This document shows, one piece after another, positions 43,546 to 52,512 of a stretch of DNA of 64,000 nt. Made by a program: the position numbers and the translations under genes. The notes beneath the pieces are model-generated. The model had not been told where the DNA came from, did not search any database, and was given only the letters and a program-made list of their open reading frames with translations. Positions within the stretch are counted from its first letter, which is position 1; every line of letters begins with the position of its first letter. The stretch is from contig NZ_JAANOP010000001.1 in assembly GCF_011250515.1 (NCBI RefSeq), positions 434,001 to 498,000 on the forward strand, given 5' to 3'. The DNA is from Aquirufa ecclesiirivi (GTDB lineage Bacteria > Bacteroidota > Bacteroidia > Cytophagales > Spirosomataceae).

Positions 43546-43941
43546 ATGGGAATAATAAAGTCGCAAATAAGAAATACACTTTATCAAGTAGAGATTCAAA
43601 GTGATTCTGGGAATCAATTGATCGCTGATGAACCACAGGAACTAGGAGGAGGGAATACTGGATTTTCCCCAGATGAGCTGCTGAGAGCGGCATTGGCCGC
43701 TTGTACTTCTGCCACCTTGCGCATGTATGCAGACCGTAAAGGTTGGGATTTACAAGGGGTAAATTTGGAATTGGATTTTGTTTGGGATAAGGATCTCAGC
43801 AAAACCACGATTCGTCGGGAAATACATATATCTGGAAATTTGGATGATGCTCAAAGAGAAAGACTTTTGGCTATTGCTAATTTATGTCCTATTCACAAAG
43901 TACTTAGTAATCCCATTGAAATCATTACAAGCCTAAGCTAA
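43546..43941 (+). CDS. OsmC family protein
   Basis: 131 residues with the OsmC fold: NTGFSPDELLRAALAACTSATLRMYADRKGWDL (about 37-69) carries the first redox Cys (about 53), and ANLCPIHKVLSN (about 113-124) the second. These peroxidatic and resolving cysteines reduce organic hydroperoxides or serve related thiol chemistry. It is co-transcribed with pirin (gap three bases) and converges on the sialidase-like gene with a three-base gap. Confidence 0.9.
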   Translation: MGIIKSQIRNTLYQVEIQSDSGNQLIADEPQELGGGNTGFSPDELLRAALAACTSATLRMYADRKGWDLQGVNLELDFVWDKDLSKTTIRREIHISGNLDDAQRERLLAIANLCPIHKVLSNPIEIITSLS

Positions 43942-43944
43942 GAG

Positions 43945-44973
43945 CTACATGCTGTGGCCAAAAATTTGACCTTGGTTTTCCCAAATGACCAAGGCTTGTT
44001 GGTTGTTCATAGCCTTTACGATGGGGAATCGACCCTGTCCCAAGGCTTGAGTGATTCCTGTTTTATTAGACTTCAGGAATATTTGACCCATGTGGCTCCA
44101 AGCTATCCACTGGCCGGAGGCTAGTATGACCGTGGAGGCATTTTTCCCTGGTCCTAGCAATTTCTCTTCTCCCTGTATTCCCGAAGTATACAGGTTTTCT
44201 GCTCTTCGCCATACACTCACAACCTCTCCATCGGAAGTCATATCCAGACTACCTCCATCCATGGGGCAGGCATTTAAAAGCCAAGTGCCCATTCCTAATT
44301 TTTGAGCCTGTCCATAGGATTTACCTCCATTGTTGGACTGAATTACATACATATCCCTCGCGCCTTGTAGCCAATTTCGAAACATGATGGCGATATGCTC
44401 ATCTTTCATGCTGATATTAGGCTGGCAGCATTCGCAGATGCTTGATTCAGGAGAGGCATAGACCAATTGATTTTTCTGCCAAGTTTTACCGCCATCCAAG
44501 GAGGTGCTCGACATTAATTTATTTTTTTGATTGTTTCTTAAATCCAGCCAAATGACGGTGAATTGATGTTTATTATTTGCTGCAATAGCATTAAATCCTT
44601 CTTTGGCGATGTCTGGAATATCATTTACCCGATTTTTCATCCAAGTGCCTGTTTGAGTTTTTCTAAAGGCGTAGACATTTCCTGATTTATCAATCGCCGT
44701 TATGATGGTTTCGGATTCAGAGCTGGCAATTCTAGGCCCACGAGATGCCCCTACATGTAGTCCAACTAAAGAGTCAACTAAGCTAGGCTCTGAAAAATGT
44801 GCCCCTTGATCTGTGGAATAGGAATAAAAGAGCTTATTTTTTTGACCAAATACCAACTCGATTTTGCCTGAATTTCCTACACAAAAATCGGGTTGAATGC
44901 CTTGGGTAGAGAATAGAGAAGATTGGGCAAAAGCGATTGGACTAATTAATAAGCAAAACAGGAATTTGAGCAT
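43945..44973 (-). CDS. Exported sialidase-like (BNR repeat) protein
   Basis: 342 residues with signal peptide (1-16). Asp-box/BNR repeats are visible as STDQGAHFSEP, SLDGGKTWQKN and SNNGGKSYGQA, and a six-bladed propeller is likely. A CECCQPN motif (about 177-183) is unusual for sialidases and could bind a metal. I cannot identify the arginine triad or Tyr/Glu pair of real sialidases, so a function in binding or in another hydrolase activity is equally possible. Confidence 0.75.
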   Translation of the reverse strand: MLKFLFCLLISPIAFAQSSLFSTQGIQPDFCVGNSGKIELVFGQKNKLFYSYSTDQGAHFSEPSLVDSLVGLHVGASRGPRIASSESETIITAIDKSGNVYAFRKTQTGTWMKNRVNDIPDIAKEGFNAIAANNKHQFTVIWLDLRNNQKNKLMSSTSLDGGKTWQKNQLVYASPESSICECCQPNISMKDEHIAIMFRNWLQGARDMYVIQSNNGGKSYGQAQKLGMGTWLLNACPMDGGSLDMTSDGEVVSVWRRAENLYTSGIQGEEKLLGPGKNASTVILASGQWIAWSHMGQIFLKSNKTGITQALGQGRFPIVKAMNNQQALVIWENQGQIFGHSM

Positions 44974-45108
44974 TTTTTAAAGGAGTAGCGTTTGACAAAG
45001 AAAATCCATTTGTCGGAAAATCGCTATAAATGCACAAAATGATTCATATTAATTTAATACTTTTAAAGCTTGAAAAATCACATAACTTCGTGTAAACCCT
45101 CCATCAAC

Positions 45109-46395
45109 ATGAGAAAAATTTATTTAGTGTTTGTCGGCCTATTGTTTTCTATATCTGTCATAGGCCAGTCGATTGATAAAATCATCAACATCAAAGAAGT
45201 GGAGCGGATTGAGCGCTATTTAGCTTCCGACGAATTGGCGGGAAGAAAGCCATTTACCCCCGGTATTGAGAAGGCTGCGCAATTTATCTCGGAGGAATTT
45301 GCCAAATCAAAATTAAAGAAGTGGGGGAATTCAAACACATATTTGCAAACGTTTCAGATGTATAAGCCAACATTGAAATCGATACAAGCTAGTTTAGACG
45401 GAGAGGTTATCGATAGCAAAAAAGTGGTGGTGATAGGAAAGGAAACCAAAACCATCATCCAAGAAAATACATCTTACGCTCAAGCGAGGATAGCCAAAGG
45501 GGAAAATTTCTTTCAATCGGCCTACCGTTTTATATCGGGTAAAACACCTACGGTGGTATGGGTGGACGAGGATTTTGCGGCTTTATTTGCTCGTTTGAGT
45601 AATCGCAATATGTTACGAGAGAATCAAGTGAACGTAGCCTTTATTTTGTCCAATAAAGCGGCGAGCCAGTATAAAATTGAAGTGGAGAATGAGATTACAC
45701 CTATGCCATTAAGCAATGTGGTGGGAATTATTCCAGGTAAGTCCTTGGCAAATGAGTATGTCATTTTCTCGGGTCATTATGACCATTTGGGGGTGATGCC
45801 GAACCGAGCCGTTAAAGGAGATTCCATTTATAATGGGGCCAATGACGATGCGGCTGGAACTACGGGAATGATGATGTTGGCCAAGTATTTTAAGAAATGG
45901 AATAAAAATGAGAGAACATTGATTTTTGCGGCATTCACGGCAGAAGAAAGTGGAGGCTTTGGAGCTACTTATTTTTCGGAACAGTTTGACCCAGCTGATG
46001 TGAAAGCGATGTTCAATTTGGAGATGATCGGTACAGAAAGTAAATGGGGCAAGAATAGTGCTTATATTACTGGATTTGAAAAAACAGATATGGGAGCTAT
46101 TTTGCAAAAAAATCTAGAGGGATCAGGTTTTACTTTTCATCCAGATCCTTATACAGATCAAAATTTGTTTTATCGATCAGACAATGCCACCTTAGCTAGA
46201 TTAGGTGTTCCTGCACATACTATTTCTACTTCTAAGATGGATAGTGAGCCTAATTACCATAAGCCCAGTGACCAGATAGAGACCTTGGATTTGGAAAATA
46301 TGACAGCCATCATTAAGTCCATTGCTCTAAGTGCCCAAACCATCATTTCGGGTAAGGATACCCCTAGTCGAGTTGATACTTCCCAATTGAAATAA
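45109..46395 (+). CDS. M28 family exported metallopeptidase
   Basis: 428 residues with signal peptide (MRKIYLVFVGLLFSISVIG). Two-zinc aminopeptidase motifs are in order: FSGHYDHLG (first His and Asp), GANDDAAGTTGMM (bridging Asp), FAAFTAEESGGFGATYF (Glu-Glu, catalytic base), NLEMIGTES, and PNYHKPSDQIETLD (final His). It trims peptides from the N-terminus, probably in the periplasm. ATG 45109 was chosen over an upstream TTG as it opens the signal peptide. It precedes the deaminase gene by 18 bases. Confidence 0.9.
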   Translation: MRKIYLVFVGLLFSISVIGQSIDKIINIKEVERIERYLASDELAGRKPFTPGIEKAAQFISEEFAKSKLKKWGNSNTYLQTFQMYKPTLKSIQASLDGEVIDSKKVVVIGKETKTIIQENTSYAQARIAKGENFFQSAYRFISGKTPTVVWVDEDFAALFARLSNRNMLRENQVNVAFILSNKAASQYKIEVENEITPMPLSNVVGIIPGKSLANEYVIFSGHYDHLGVMPNRAVKGDSIYNGANDDAAGTTGMMMLAKYFKKWNKNERTLIFAAFTAEESGGFGATYFSEQFDPADVKAMFNLEMIGTESKWGKNSAYITGFEKTDMGAILQKNLEGSGFTFHPDPYTDQNLFYRSDNATLARLGVPAHTISTSKMDSEPNYHKPSDQIETLDLENMTAIIKSIALSAQTIISGKDTPSRVDTSQLK

Positions 46396-46413
46396 ACCTG
46401 AAGAAAACCATAC

Positions 46414-47124
46414 ATGAAAATTATTCCCGTTAAGAATTATGCAGAGTTGAGTGAAAAAGCCAGTGCGAGTATCATTCAATCAGTGAAAGAAAAACCAGAT
46501 TTGTTATTTTGTGCTGCTACGGGAGGTTCCCCAACGGGTATGTATGCACAGATGCATCAAGCTCATGTTGCGGATCCATCCTTATTTTCTGCCATGCGCA
46601 CCATTAAAATGGATGAATGGGGTATAATCCCTTCTGAGCATCCAGATTCCTGTGAAAGTTATTTGAAAAAACATCTATTGGGACCTTTGGAAATAACAGA
46701 AGGCCGATATGTTAGTTTTGATACCCAGGTGAAAGATTTTCAGGCTGAGTGTGATCGAGTGCAAAGCTATATTGAACAAGAGGGTCCTATGGATATTTGT
46801 ATTTTAGGATTGGGAAAAAATGGGCATATTGCTTTTAATGAGCCAGGAGAATACTTGCAGGCTCCATTTCATAAGGCCATTTTGGCAGAATCAACCATTC
46901 AACATGATCCAGCTTTATCACAAGGAGCAGAGCCTGCATTTGGTTTATGTGTGGGCATGGAAGGGATTTTACAAGCTAAAAAAATCATTTTTCTGATTAC
47001 AGGAAAAGGGAAACAGGATGCGTATAAGACCATCATGGAGAGGAAAATTACAACGAGCTGTCCGGCTACTTTTTTGTGGACGCATCCTAACGTTGAGTGT
47101 TATGTTGATCAGGAGGCCATTTAA
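46414..47124 (+). CDS. nagB-like: Glucosamine/galactosamine-6-phosphate deaminase family
   Basis: 236 residues of the NagB/6-phosphogluconolactonase superfamily. Motifs are LLFCAATGGSPTGMY (about 30-44), KMDEWGIIP (about 68-76), the catalytic LGLGKNGHIAFNEPG (about 130-144) and the GLCVGMEGILQAKKIIFLITG stretch. The length is shorter than NagB (about 260) and fits galactosamine-6-phosphate isomerase-like members. It converts an amino-sugar phosphate to a ketose phosphate and ammonia. It follows the M28 peptidase gene; sharing of a transcript would join peptide and amino-sugar use. Confidence 0.85.
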   Translation: MKIIPVKNYAELSEKASASIIQSVKEKPDLLFCAATGGSPTGMYAQMHQAHVADPSLFSAMRTIKMDEWGIIPSEHPDSCESYLKKHLLGPLEITEGRYVSFDTQVKDFQAECDRVQSYIEQEGPMDICILGLGKNGHIAFNEPGEYLQAPFHKAILAESTIQHDPALSQGAEPAFGLCVGMEGILQAKKIIFLITGKGKQDAYKTIMERKITTSCPATFLWTHPNVECYVDQEAI

Positions 47125-47186
47125 CATCGAATAAAAATAATAATTCTCCCTTTGGGGAGAATCAACCTATTTAATTTACTAGCACC

Positions 47187-48167
47187 ATGGAAATTTTACA
47201 AGCCATAGGAGAATGGATCGTTGGATTTTTTGGATTTGACGATCTCATGGAATTTCTTGAGAACAAAACCTTTGCTGATTTTTTGACCTATGATGGAATC
47301 AAGGTTTTGATTAGACCTTTATTTCCCATCACATTGGTGCTGGAAATGGCTCGGGGCTTATTATTCAAAAGTTTTGGTCTGGGGAATTATAAAATTCCAT
47401 TTTTCAGTTATGTACTGAATGCCTTTATTGGCAGGTATTTATCTTTGGGGATGACGGCGATATGCATTGGATTTTTTGAACCCAAAGCTCTTTTTCATAT
47501 TTCGTTTACTTGGTATTGGTTTATATATGGATACATTGTTTGGGAGTTTGCCCATTTTATTTACCATTATTTAGCTCATAAAGTTCGATTGTTTTGGTGT
47601 TTGCATTCCACACACCATGCTCCTGAAAACATGAATTTAGCCGTTTCCTATGCCCACTTTTTCTTGGAGGGCCCTTATGCGGATATCATTCGAGCCAGCA
47701 TTTGTATTTTGGCGGGACTTCCCCCAGCAATGCTTTTTGCCATCATGTTTATTGATGGAACTTGGGGAGCATTCATTCATATTGGGGATCATTTAGTCAA
47801 AGATGCACGCATGGGGAAATTGGGGAATTTTATGTTGAGTCCAGCACACCATCGAGTACATCATGCTCGAAATGTGCAGTATATGGATACCAATTTTTGT
47901 AATTTATTGAATATCTGGGATCGAGTATTTAAAACATACCAACCTGAATTAGATGATGTGAAAGTGGAATATGGAATAACACGAGAGATGAAACCCAATC
48001 ATTTTTTGGATGCCTATTTTGGGGAATTGCTAGCCTTAGCTAAAGATGTTTATCATGCACCAGGGCTTGTGAATAAGTTCTTATACATTTTCATGCCACC
48101 AGGTTGGAGTCATACGGGTCTGCATAAAACAGCCACTGCCATGAAGAAGGAGGCGGGGATAGGATGA
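47187..48167 (+). CDS. Sterol desaturase / fatty acid hydroxylase family membrane protein
   Basis: 326 residues with about five membrane helices and the eight-histidine di-iron motif set: HFIYHYLAHK (about 126-135), HSTHHAPE (about 144-151) and HRVHHARN (about 226-233). Such enzymes hydroxylate or desaturate lipids using oxygen. The substrate in this organism could be a fatty acid, carotenoid or hopanoid. It follows the deaminase with a 62-base gap that contains a small hairpin (47143-47162, ATTCTCCC/GGGAGAAT) and converges on the next gene. Confidence 0.85.
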   Translation: MEILQAIGEWIVGFFGFDDLMEFLENKTFADFLTYDGIKVLIRPLFPITLVLEMARGLLFKSFGLGNYKIPFFSYVLNAFIGRYLSLGMTAICIGFFEPKALFHISFTWYWFIYGYIVWEFAHFIYHYLAHKVRLFWCLHSTHHAPENMNLAVSYAHFFLEGPYADIIRASICILAGLPPAMLFAIMFIDGTWGAFIHIGDHLVKDARMGKLGNFMLSPAHHRVHHARNVQYMDTNFCNLLNIWDRVFKTYQPELDDVKVEYGITREMKPNHFLDAYFGELLALAKDVYHAPGLVNKFLYIFMPPGWSHTGLHKTATAMKKEAGIG

Positions 48168-48177
48168 TTCGATCTAA

Positions 48178-48684
48178 CTAATTTTGTTTAGTACGGAAAA
48201 ATAAGGTGGGAATCGACACTAGGATATAAATCAGGCTGAATCCTAGAATGGCAAATTTTAAACCAGCCAACCCAAATGTCAGGATATAAATAATGGAGGC
48301 ATGAAAGCCCATTAGGGAAATAATCATTCCTGTATTTTCTGCTAGGTCACAAAAGAAAGCCAGTAGGATTGCATTTTTAAGTAAAATACCCATTTGTTGG
48401 ACCAGTTTACTGCGGTGCCTGTGTGCGAAAATGGAAAGCGTAAGTTGGAAGAAATAGGTGTAAATGGGAATATACAAAAAGTCGATGGCTATATTCCAGC
48501 GGAGCGTTTGGACATCCCAGCTAGCGACGATTTTTTGAAATAATTCTTCCGTTTGGGCAAATTCTAAGTGCACAATTCCCATCGGAGTAAAGCTGTTTTT
48601 TAGCGCCGCACCCTGCCATTGCATGAGGTAAGAAAAGCCTAGCAATAGAGCAAAACTGACAATCCATTTTTGATGTAGTTTCAT
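48178..48684 (-). CDS. Hypothetical four-helix membrane protein
   Basis: 168 residues with about four hydrophobic segments (near 8-24, 60-80, 98-120 and 130-160). IVASWDVQTLRWNIAIDFLYIPIYTYF is a recognisable pattern shared with other Bacteroidota proteins of unknown function. I chose ATG 48684; the frame extends 13 codons upstream into a terminator hairpin, which argues against the longer version. Confidence 0.65.
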   Translation of the reverse strand: MKLHQKWIVSFALLLGFSYLMQWQGAALKNSFTPMGIVHLEFAQTEELFQKIVASWDVQTLRWNIAIDFLYIPIYTYFFQLTLSIFAHRHRSKLVQQMGILLKNAILLAFFCDLAENTGMIISLMGFHASIIYILTFGLAGLKFAILGFSLIYILVSIPTLFFRTKQN

Positions 48685-48700
48685 GGGAATAGGATATTGA

Positions 48701-48735
48701 AAGAGTCCATGTAAGTTTGACATACATGGACTCTT
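48701..48735 (-). terminator. Terminator of the GH2 gene
   Basis: AAGAGTCCATGTA (48701-48713) and TACATGGACTCTT (48723-48735) form a 13-base-pair stem. It starts 12 bases after the GH2 stop codon and is followed on the minus strand by a short TTTC run. Confidence 0.75.
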
Positions 48736-48747
48736 CTTTTCAAGGTT

Positions 48748-50559
48748 TTATTTTAAAGTCTCCCGAATCTCGATGTTGGCTTGTCGGATTTTATCCTCCA
48801 ACAACTTCATCACCTTTCGGTCATAGGTCATCAATCCATTTACTTCAATTTCCACATCAGTGGTTTGGGTATATACCGCGGCTGAATAACCAAAAGGAAT
48901 AAGCTTTTTAAGCTTTTCAGCTAAGTCCACGTAGGCCTTAGTCGCTTCTTCACTTGTTTTGTATTGCACATATCCCCAATTTCGATTGGCTTCCCAAAGG
49001 TGTTGGTCCAAGGCTAAACCGATGCCTCCATATTCACCAAGCACGTTGACACGCTTGGAATCAAATAGTCCCATTTTAGGATCTGGGTAATTGTGCATAT
49101 CCAACATATCGCCTACATCATAATGGTTACCACCACTGGCAGGATTGACCAAGCGTGAAGGGTCATAGTTTTTAGTCCATTCTACCACCTCCGGTGTTTT
49201 AAATTGGCCCCAAGCTTCATTGAAAGGCACCCAAACCACCACGCTGGGATTAGAAAAGGTTAAATCCATAATCTCTTTCCATTCTTTCATGAAGTTTTCT
49301 TCAGAGGCTTTGGAGCGGATTAATTCCTTGTCATTGAAGTAGTTTCTGGTTACCCATTTCGGGTCTTTATCTCCACTGGGCATATCTTGCCAAACCAAAA
49401 TCCCCTCACGATCGCAATGGGTATACCACCTGGCCGGTTCTACTTTCACGTGTTTACGAATCATATTATAGCCAAAGTCTTTGGTTTTTTTGATGTCGAA
49501 AAGTAAGGCCTCATCGCTTGGTGCTGTATATAGGCCATCTGGCCACCAGCCTTGGTCCAATGGGCCCAATTGAAAGACATTTTTATTGTTCAACTGAAGG
49601 CGATGAATTCCATTGGCATCTATTTTAGTAGATATTTTACGCATTCCTACATAGCTTTTCAATTTATCTTTTACTAGGCCATTACGAAGAATGGAAATTT
49701 CTACGTCATATAGGAAAGGAGATTCTGGGCTCCATAATTTAGCGTTGGGTATGGCAACTAAGACATCCTGACCTGCGGCAGCTTTGCCAGATGAAATCAC
49801 GCTTCCGTTCTCCAAAACCTTTACTTCAATGATATCTGAAGGCATGCTACCTTCGGTTTTGGATTGAACACTGATATTTCCTCCATCGATGTTGGGTACG
49901 GTTTTTAATTGGCTAATGAAGGTAGATTCTACGGGTTCTATCCAAACCGTTTGCCAAATACCTGTTACGGGAGTATACCAAATGCTTCTTGGGTTGTTTA
50001 CTTGCTTGCCCCGCGGCTGAAAGCCAAGATCACTGGGGTCCCATACTTTGACTACTACTTTTTGAGCTTTATCTTTTTGTAGAAAGGCGGTGATATCAAA
50101 GCTAAAGGGAGCATATCCACCTTGGTGGCTTCCTACTTTGATATCATTGATCCATACATCTGCTTTCCAATCTACGGCACCAAAATGTAAGATGATGTTT
50201 TTATTTTTCCAGGTAGCAGGAATGCTAAATGTACGGTGGTACCACAATTCTTTTTGATCACCTACCGTTTTTTGAACCCCTGATAGACTAGATTCTACCG
50301 CAAAAGGGACTAAAATTTTTCCATCAAATTGACTCGGGATATTACTTCCTTTATTGATAATGGCATAATCCCAAAGACCATTTAAGTTTTGCCATTGATC
50401 TCGGACCATTTGTGGTCTTGGATATTCGGGGAGTGGGTTGTTAGGATCTACTTTTTCTGCCCAAGGGCTCTTAATTTTGTTTCCTGCTGGTTTCCAGTTT
50501 TGAGCATCTACAGAGAATAGTTGCATAGCTAGGACAGCTGCAAAAAATAGGTTTTTCAT
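48748..50559 (-). CDS. GH2 family glycoside hydrolase (beta-galactosidase/glucuronidase type)
   Basis: 603 residues, signal peptide 1-19. Domains: sugar-binding (about 40-215; ILVPFAVESSLSG, ILHFGAVDWKADVWIN), immunoglobulin-like (about 216-310), and the TIM barrel with Glu448 in FNEAWGQ as acid/base and Glu509 in GEYGG as nucleophile. The short length, without C-terminal extra domains, fits exported GH2 enzymes of many specificities. Glucuronate release would feed the uxuA operon, but specificity cannot be read. It is followed by a terminator and lies downstream of the AraC-type regulator. Confidence 0.9.
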   Translation of the reverse strand: MKNLFFAAVLAMQLFSVDAQNWKPAGNKIKSPWAEKVDPNNPLPEYPRPQMVRDQWQNLNGLWDYAIINKGSNIPSQFDGKILVPFAVESSLSGVQKTVGDQKELWYHRTFSIPATWKNKNIILHFGAVDWKADVWINDIKVGSHQGGYAPFSFDITAFLQKDKAQKVVVKVWDPSDLGFQPRGKQVNNPRSIWYTPVTGIWQTVWIEPVESTFISQLKTVPNIDGGNISVQSKTEGSMPSDIIEVKVLENGSVISSGKAAAGQDVLVAIPNAKLWSPESPFLYDVEISILRNGLVKDKLKSYVGMRKISTKIDANGIHRLQLNNKNVFQLGPLDQGWWPDGLYTAPSDEALLFDIKKTKDFGYNMIRKHVKVEPARWYTHCDREGILVWQDMPSGDKDPKWVTRNYFNDKELIRSKASEENFMKEWKEIMDLTFSNPSVVVWVPFNEAWGQFKTPEVVEWTKNYDPSRLVNPASGGNHYDVGDMLDMHNYPDPKMGLFDSKRVNVLGEYGGIGLALDQHLWEANRNWGYVQYKTSEEATKAYVDLAEKLKKLIPFGYSAAVYTQTTDVEIEVNGLMTYDRKVMKLLEDKIRQANIEIRETLK

Positions 50560-50637
50560 GTTAGGATATAGATTTAAAAGACCTAAGATATTAAAAACCT
50601 TGAGTTCTACACTTTTTGAAAAGAGATAAAGATGTAA

Positions 50638-51834
50638 TTAAATCGCTTTTTGTTGTTCTGACCAGACCTTTGGAGTACATCCTTCAATTTCTTTAAAAGC
50701 TTGGAAAAAGCTATTTTTTGAGGTAAATCCAGCCTCTTTCATTAATCCTTCTAAGGAATAACGTTTTCCTTTGTCCTTTAAGATGAGTTCTTTCACATAT
50801 TCGATGCGGTATTTGTTCTTGATTGTTGGGAAGGGAGTATTGAGTATTTTGTTGAAACAATAGGAAACATGATGTTGGGGAATATTTAATGTCACTACGA
50901 TATCACGAATGGAAAAGCGAGGGTTCAAGTATGGCTTTTCTGTTTCAATGTAGTTTAAAATGATCTGAGCAATTTCGTAAAACGAATCATCTACTTCCAA
51001 TTCTGATTTTTCTACACTTATTTTTTTCTTTTTAGTTTGGATGAGTTCAAGTTCTTCTACCGTTAATTGTGGTATTCCATATAGTACTCTAGGGAATAGT
51101 AGAATCAATAGTGGCATGACAAACGCCAACATGATTAGTATACGGTAATATGGCAGATATTCATTCAGGTTGCTGAAGTCATTTTCTGGACTAAATAGAA
51201 CAATGAAATTGGATGAAAGAAGAATGCTAGCGATGAAGGTATTGAATGCTACAAATATAGTAAGCCATTGAATTGTGACACGTCTTTGCATTCCACTAGA
51301 ACCTATAGACTCTGTTTCATTCGTTTCACTTGATTTGATTAACAGCATGATCATCATCCAAGCGTAGTACACGTATAAAAAATTTCGGATAAAATCGTTT
51401 ACTAAGTTAGACGCAAAAATGTGGATTTGGTTGGTGTAAAGCTCACCAGGTTGGTTAAGAATTTTCGTAACTAAAGCAAGTTTCTCTGGGTATGGTTTTA
51501 AAAAATAGGGAATCAAACCCACCAACATATATAAGCTGGGAATAAAGTGCCAAAAATCTTTTCGACGAAGTCCTTCCTGATCGCTCAGGGTGTTACGTAC
51601 ATATATATATGAAGCTGGTCCAATCAGAAAAAACAGGGCTGAAAAATGACCATATAGTATGGCTAAGAGCCAAGGTAATTGGCTATCGTAAGTGAATAAA
51701 TAGTAGTTTAAGCTAATTAATCCAATTAAAAAGTAAAAAACAGACAGGAAAATAACGCCTTTATTCTTCTTAATATTAAAATAAGCAATAATAATAGAAA
51801 AGAGTAAAGACAAAAATGGTAAGGTTAGGAACAT
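50638..51834 (-). CDS. AraC-family regulator with multi-helix membrane N-terminus
   Basis: 398 residues. About seven membrane helices occupy residues 1-255, and an AraC-type HTH the C-terminal 120 residues (PRFSIRDIVVTLNIPQHHVSYCFNKIL, YSLEGLMKEAGFTSKNSFFQAFKEIEGCTPKVW). The membrane part resembles 7TM sensor modules in Bacteroidota AraC proteins. It ends 78 bases upstream of the GH2 gene in the same direction, making GH2 a possible target. The signal perceived is unknown. It follows a 678-base intergenic region. Confidence 0.85.
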   Translation of the reverse strand: MFLTLPFLSLLFSIIIAYFNIKKNKGVIFLSVFYFLIGLISLNYYLFTYDSQLPWLLAILYGHFSALFFLIGPASYIYVRNTLSDQEGLRRKDFWHFIPSLYMLVGLIPYFLKPYPEKLALVTKILNQPGELYTNQIHIFASNLVNDFIRNFLYVYYAWMMIMLLIKSSETNETESIGSSGMQRRVTIQWLTIFVAFNTFIASILLSSNFIVLFSPENDFSNLNEYLPYYRILIMLAFVMPLLILLFPRVLYGIPQLTVEELELIQTKKKKISVEKSELEVDDSFYEIAQIILNYIETEKPYLNPRFSIRDIVVTLNIPQHHVSYCFNKILNTPFPTIKNKYRIEYVKELILKDKGKRYSLEGLMKEAGFTSKNSFFQAFKEIEGCTPKVWSEQQKAI

Positions 51835-52461
51835 TGATGCGGTACATTACTGTACTAGATATTCTATGTGCTTTCAATTGGATCCTTTTAGGTAGGCTCC
51901 TATTTCATGAACCGATTAACGTAGAATTTGTTAATCAACATGATGAAAGTCATACAAATATTGGCTAGTAGTAAATGTCTTTATATATTTAGAACGGTAT
52001 CGTTATTTTAATCGGTTTAAGTTAGGCATGCATCTTTAGAGCTTGTTTGGATTCACATAATCCTTTGTCCTAAAATTCAAAATCTATACTTAATTTATCC
52101 ACAAGCTTCAGGGTCCCCAAAGATATATTTTTTAAAATTGACCACTTATTGATAAAAATACCTAGCCCCTCGATTATTTACTAGCGATTACAAAAATAAT
52201 CCGAACCGATAACTCAGTATTTTAGCCGAATACGACACGAATGGAGTAATTTAATTAGTATCGAATTATTAAATTATACTAATTATTGGCTTTATTTTGA
52301 ATTTTTAACAAGTTTTCGCCTAAATTTAGCCTATTGTTTTAAAAATTAGAAGCTAAAATTTCAAATTTTCAAAAACTAATGTTTATAAGATTCAATCATT
52401 GAGTTTAATAAGCAGCCTGTTTAGAATTAAGACAGTATACAATTATAGAACACAGGAATGC
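51835..52461. other. Long AT-rich intergenic region with an inverted repeat
   Basis: No convincing gene was found on either strand. Visible structure: a perfect 10-base inverted repeat TAATTAGTAT / ATACTAATTA at 52252-52261 and 52276-52285, and TAGAACAC at 52446-52453 right before the terminator. It should contain the promoter of the leftward AraC gene at its left end. The rest could hold a rightward small RNA ending at the terminator. Confidence 0.4.
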
Positions 52462-52494
52462 AAAAAGCCCACCGTTATTAGCGATGGGCTTTTT
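52462..52494. terminator. Bidirectional terminator after the sulfatase gene
   Basis: AAAAAGCCCA (52462-52471) pairs with TGGGCTTTTT (52485-52494), extended by a CG/CG pair, with A and T tracts allowing termination on both strands. It lies about 20 bases beyond the sulfatase stop codon. Confidence 0.8.
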
Positions 52495-52512
52495 TATTCT
52501 TTAGTTTTTCGA

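Noticed and set aside
47143-47162. Hairpin ATTCTCCC/GGGAGAAT after the deaminase gene as a terminator
   Set aside because: No U tract follows, so it is noted within the neighbouring entry but not called a terminator.
48685-48723. N-terminal extension of the four-helix membrane protein
   Set aside because: It would place translation inside the 13-base-pair terminator of the GH2 gene; the ATG at 48684 gives a normal hydrophobic start.
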